6,967 nt of DNA. Source: an uncultured Bdellovibrio sp. GTDB taxonomy: Bacteria > Bdellovibrionota > Bdellovibrionia > Bdellovibrionales > Bdellovibrionaceae. Under the pieces are notes generated by a model, which searched no databases, was not told where the DNA came from, and saw only the letters and a list, made by a program, of their open reading frames with translations. The translations under genes were made by a program, and so were the position numbers. The DNA lies in assembly GCA_946480995.1 (NCBI GenBank), contig CAMLMF010000129.1, positions 1 through 6,967 of the forward strand, read 5' to 3'. Shown one piece after another: positions 5,678 to 6,967 of the stretch (position 1 is its first letter; each line of letters starts with the position of its first letter).

Positions 5678-6753
5678 GCTTTGCGTTCTCCAGCCTGAAT
5701 GACCACGGCGAGTTCTTCAAGCCCCTTTAGATCAGAAATATCTTTCACCAAATCGGGGATACGAAACACGCGGGCGTCCTTTTTGATCTGTGCTTCAAAG
5801 GACTGATAAATCAAATCCCTTTGATTATAGTAGTTGCGCATCTGCGTGTACAGGTTCACTAAATCCTGATGCGCTTTTTGTGACTTCGTTTCCGCACCGA
5901 GGTCTAGCCAATGCGGGAAAACACGGTTTAAGATGACGGTCTTTAAGTGATAGCCACCTTTTTTGATTTCACGGGAAAAGTATTCGGCCTCTTTTAATTT
6001 GGCTTGATCGAACGCTGTGACCAAACAAAAATGCGTGGTCGGCGCCACCAACATGCGATGCACATCGGTTGTGCGCTTTTGCAACTGGCCCTGCCATTGT
6101 TCGATATTTAAGAAAAAATCACCCAGTTCGTGAATGAAATTGGAACCTGTTAAGGTTTCAAGAATTTTCAAAACTTGGCGTGTTCCCGTTTGCAAAAGAC
6201 TGCCCAACAAACCTGATTTTTTCCCCGCAGGATCGCGGAACCACTTCGCAACACCTTCACTGAATAAGGCTGACAGTTTTTGCGGAGACGACAAAAAGTC
6301 TATGGCGTGCTTGGTTGGCGGAGTATCTAAAACAATCAGATCAAACTCTTGCGATTCATAACAAGAATACAGCTTTTCTAACGCCGTGAATTCTTGCGAA
6401 CCACTGAGGTTGGTGGAAAGCTGTTGATACAAACGATTATTGAAAATCTTTTGCGCGGATTCTGTTTTCTTTGCCGCCCGAGCGACAAATTCGTCGAAAG
6501 TTTTTTTGTGATCAATCACAGAGGCAAAAAGCTCGCCCTTAAAATTTTGGCCTGGTACTCGGGTGATGTCTTTACTGCCTTCGATCCCTAAGGTCTGCGC
6601 CAAGCGCTTAGCCGGATCAATTGTCAGGACTAAAACTTTTTTACCTTCCTGGGCCGCCATCACCGCCAGGGACGCAGCAATCGTGGTTTTACCCACGCCG
6701 CCACTGCCGACACAGACTAAGACTTTGGTGTTTGCAAAAATGGCTTCACTCAT
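5674..6753 (-). CDS. ArsA/Get3-like ATPase, second of a pair (Rv3680-like)
   Basis: Cytosolic P-loop ATPase of the ArsA/GET3 branch of the SIMIBI class, 359 residues. Seen: P-loop GSGGVGKTT (16-24), TIDPAKRLAQTLGI (44-57) after the second strand, LIVLDTPPTKHAIDFL (139-154) as the Walker B/switch II region, and VILNRV (273-278) as the base-contact strand. The signature lysine of deviant Walker A motifs (GKGGVGKT) is Ser17 here. This pattern with DPAKRLA recalls mycobacterial Rv3680, the second subunit of the Rv3679-Rv3680 pair, rather than arsenite pumps. There is no CxxC as in Get3, and only single scattered cysteines (14, 131, 243). GGAGG at 6761-6765, 7 nt upstream, supports the start, which overlaps the stop of the preceding ATPase gene (ATGA). 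An arsenic role is not supported; substrate unknown. Confidence 0.9.
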   Translation of the reverse strand: MSEAIFANTKVLVCVGSGGVGKTTIAASLAVMAAQEGKKVLVLTIDPAKRLAQTLGIEGSKDITRVPGQNFKGELFASVIDHKKTFDEFVARAAKKTESAQKIFNNRLYQQLSTNLSGSQEFTALEKLYSCYESQEFDLIVLDTPPTKHAIDFLSSPQKLSALFSEGVAKWFRDPAGKKSGLLGSLLQTGTRQVLKILETLTGSNFIHELGDFFLNIEQWQGQLQKRTTDVHRMLVAPTTHFCLVTAFDQAKLKEAEYFSREIKKGGYHLKTVILNRVFPHWLDLGAETKSQKAHQDLVNLYTQMRNYYNQRDLIYQSFEAQIKKDARVFRIPDLVKDISDLKGLEELAVVIQAGERKA

Positions 6754-6967
6754 TTTAAAGCCTCCGCGATTTTTTCCACCAAGGGCCAGGATTTTGTTTC
6801 AAAGATTAACGGAATACTTTTAATTTTGTCTGTCAGCTTCGCAGCCTTTTCGTGCATGCCCGACTGATGCTCGGCCTGATGAGCCAAGTAAGCAGCAAAT
6901 TTGCCTAAATCAGAATTTTCGTTTTTAGCCTCTTGCACCGAGGCAAGTGGCACGGTGAGACTGACCA
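6750..6967 (-). CDS. C-terminal end of a probable first ArsA-like ATPase (cut by right edge)
   Basis: The frame is open to the window edge and ends with TGA at 6750-6752, overlapping the next start as ATGA. About 72 residues are visible: a VSLTVPLASVQE strand-and-turn, then charged helices ending IAEALK. GTG at 6951-6953 is an internal Val codon, not a start. The first-subunit identity rests on position (ArsA-like pairs are commonly adjacent in this order) and on a strand-Pro-helix tail typical of the family; no catalytic motif is in view. It could instead be another cytosolic protein. Confidence 0.6.
   Translation of the reverse strand, partial: VSLTVPLASVQEAKNENSDLGKFAAYLAHQAEHQSGMHEKAAKLTDKIKSIPLIFETKSWPLVEKIAEALK

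Noticed and set aside
6750..6953. Stand-alone 67-residue gene starting at GTG 6953
   Set aside because: The frame stays open to the right edge with no Shine-Dalgarno ahead of the GTG; it is the end of a longer gene.
5674..6967. Arsenic resistance operon
   Set aside because: No arsB, arsC or arsR is present, and the ATPase lacks an evident cysteine-based metalloid site; the paired ArsA-like arrangement fits non-arsenic relatives better.
1..6967. Mobile elements, CRISPR, tRNA or rRNA, prophage or toxin-antitoxin genes
   Set aside because: I found no spaced repeats, cloverleaf sequence, terminal inverted repeats, transposase motifs or small paired genes.

Overview
The window looks like ordinary chromosome from a Gram-negative bacterium of moderate GC content. 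The gene types point to a Bdellovibrio-like member of Bdellovibrionota: an Acidithiobacillus-type glutamate-cysteine ligase, a pair of ArsA-like ATPases, a TPR lipoprotein and a CynT/plant-type carbonic anhydrase. This placement is inferred from gene content, not from a marker gene. I see no mobile element, CRISPR array, rRNA or tRNA. Coding density is very high, and no gene-free stretch reaches 300 bases.

Left part (1-1951): the N-terminal end of clpP runs leftward off the window. Across a short divergent control region (about 160 bp) lies pepA, a cytosolic M17 leucyl aminopeptidase. ClpP cuts proteins into peptides and PepA trims peptides from the N-terminus, so the divergent pair makes sense as one peptide-recycling theme. 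PepA keeps all five metal ligands but has Asn where the family normally has its catalytic Lys. It is followed by a textbook intrinsic terminator.

Middle (1952-2581): a beta-carbonic anhydrase starts directly after the U-tract of the pepA terminator, so its Shine-Dalgarno lies inside the terminator stem. Its stop codon overlaps that of the next, convergent gene.

Right part (2578-6967, all minus strand): a compact gene series, read right to left. It contains (1) the C-terminal end of a probable first ArsA-like ATPase, (2) a second ArsA-like ATPase, (3) a TPR lipoprotein, (4) gshA and (5) a small exported or membrane-anchored protein of unknown function. Genes 1/2 and 2/3 overlap by ATGA, genes 3/4 are 21 bp apart, and a hairpin-bearing spacer of roughly 60-95 bp separates 4 and 5. 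The promoter must lie beyond the right edge. A cytosolic ATPase pair translationally coupled to an outer-envelope lipoprotein, plus a glutathione-pathway enzyme and an exported unknown, is the least explained part of the window.
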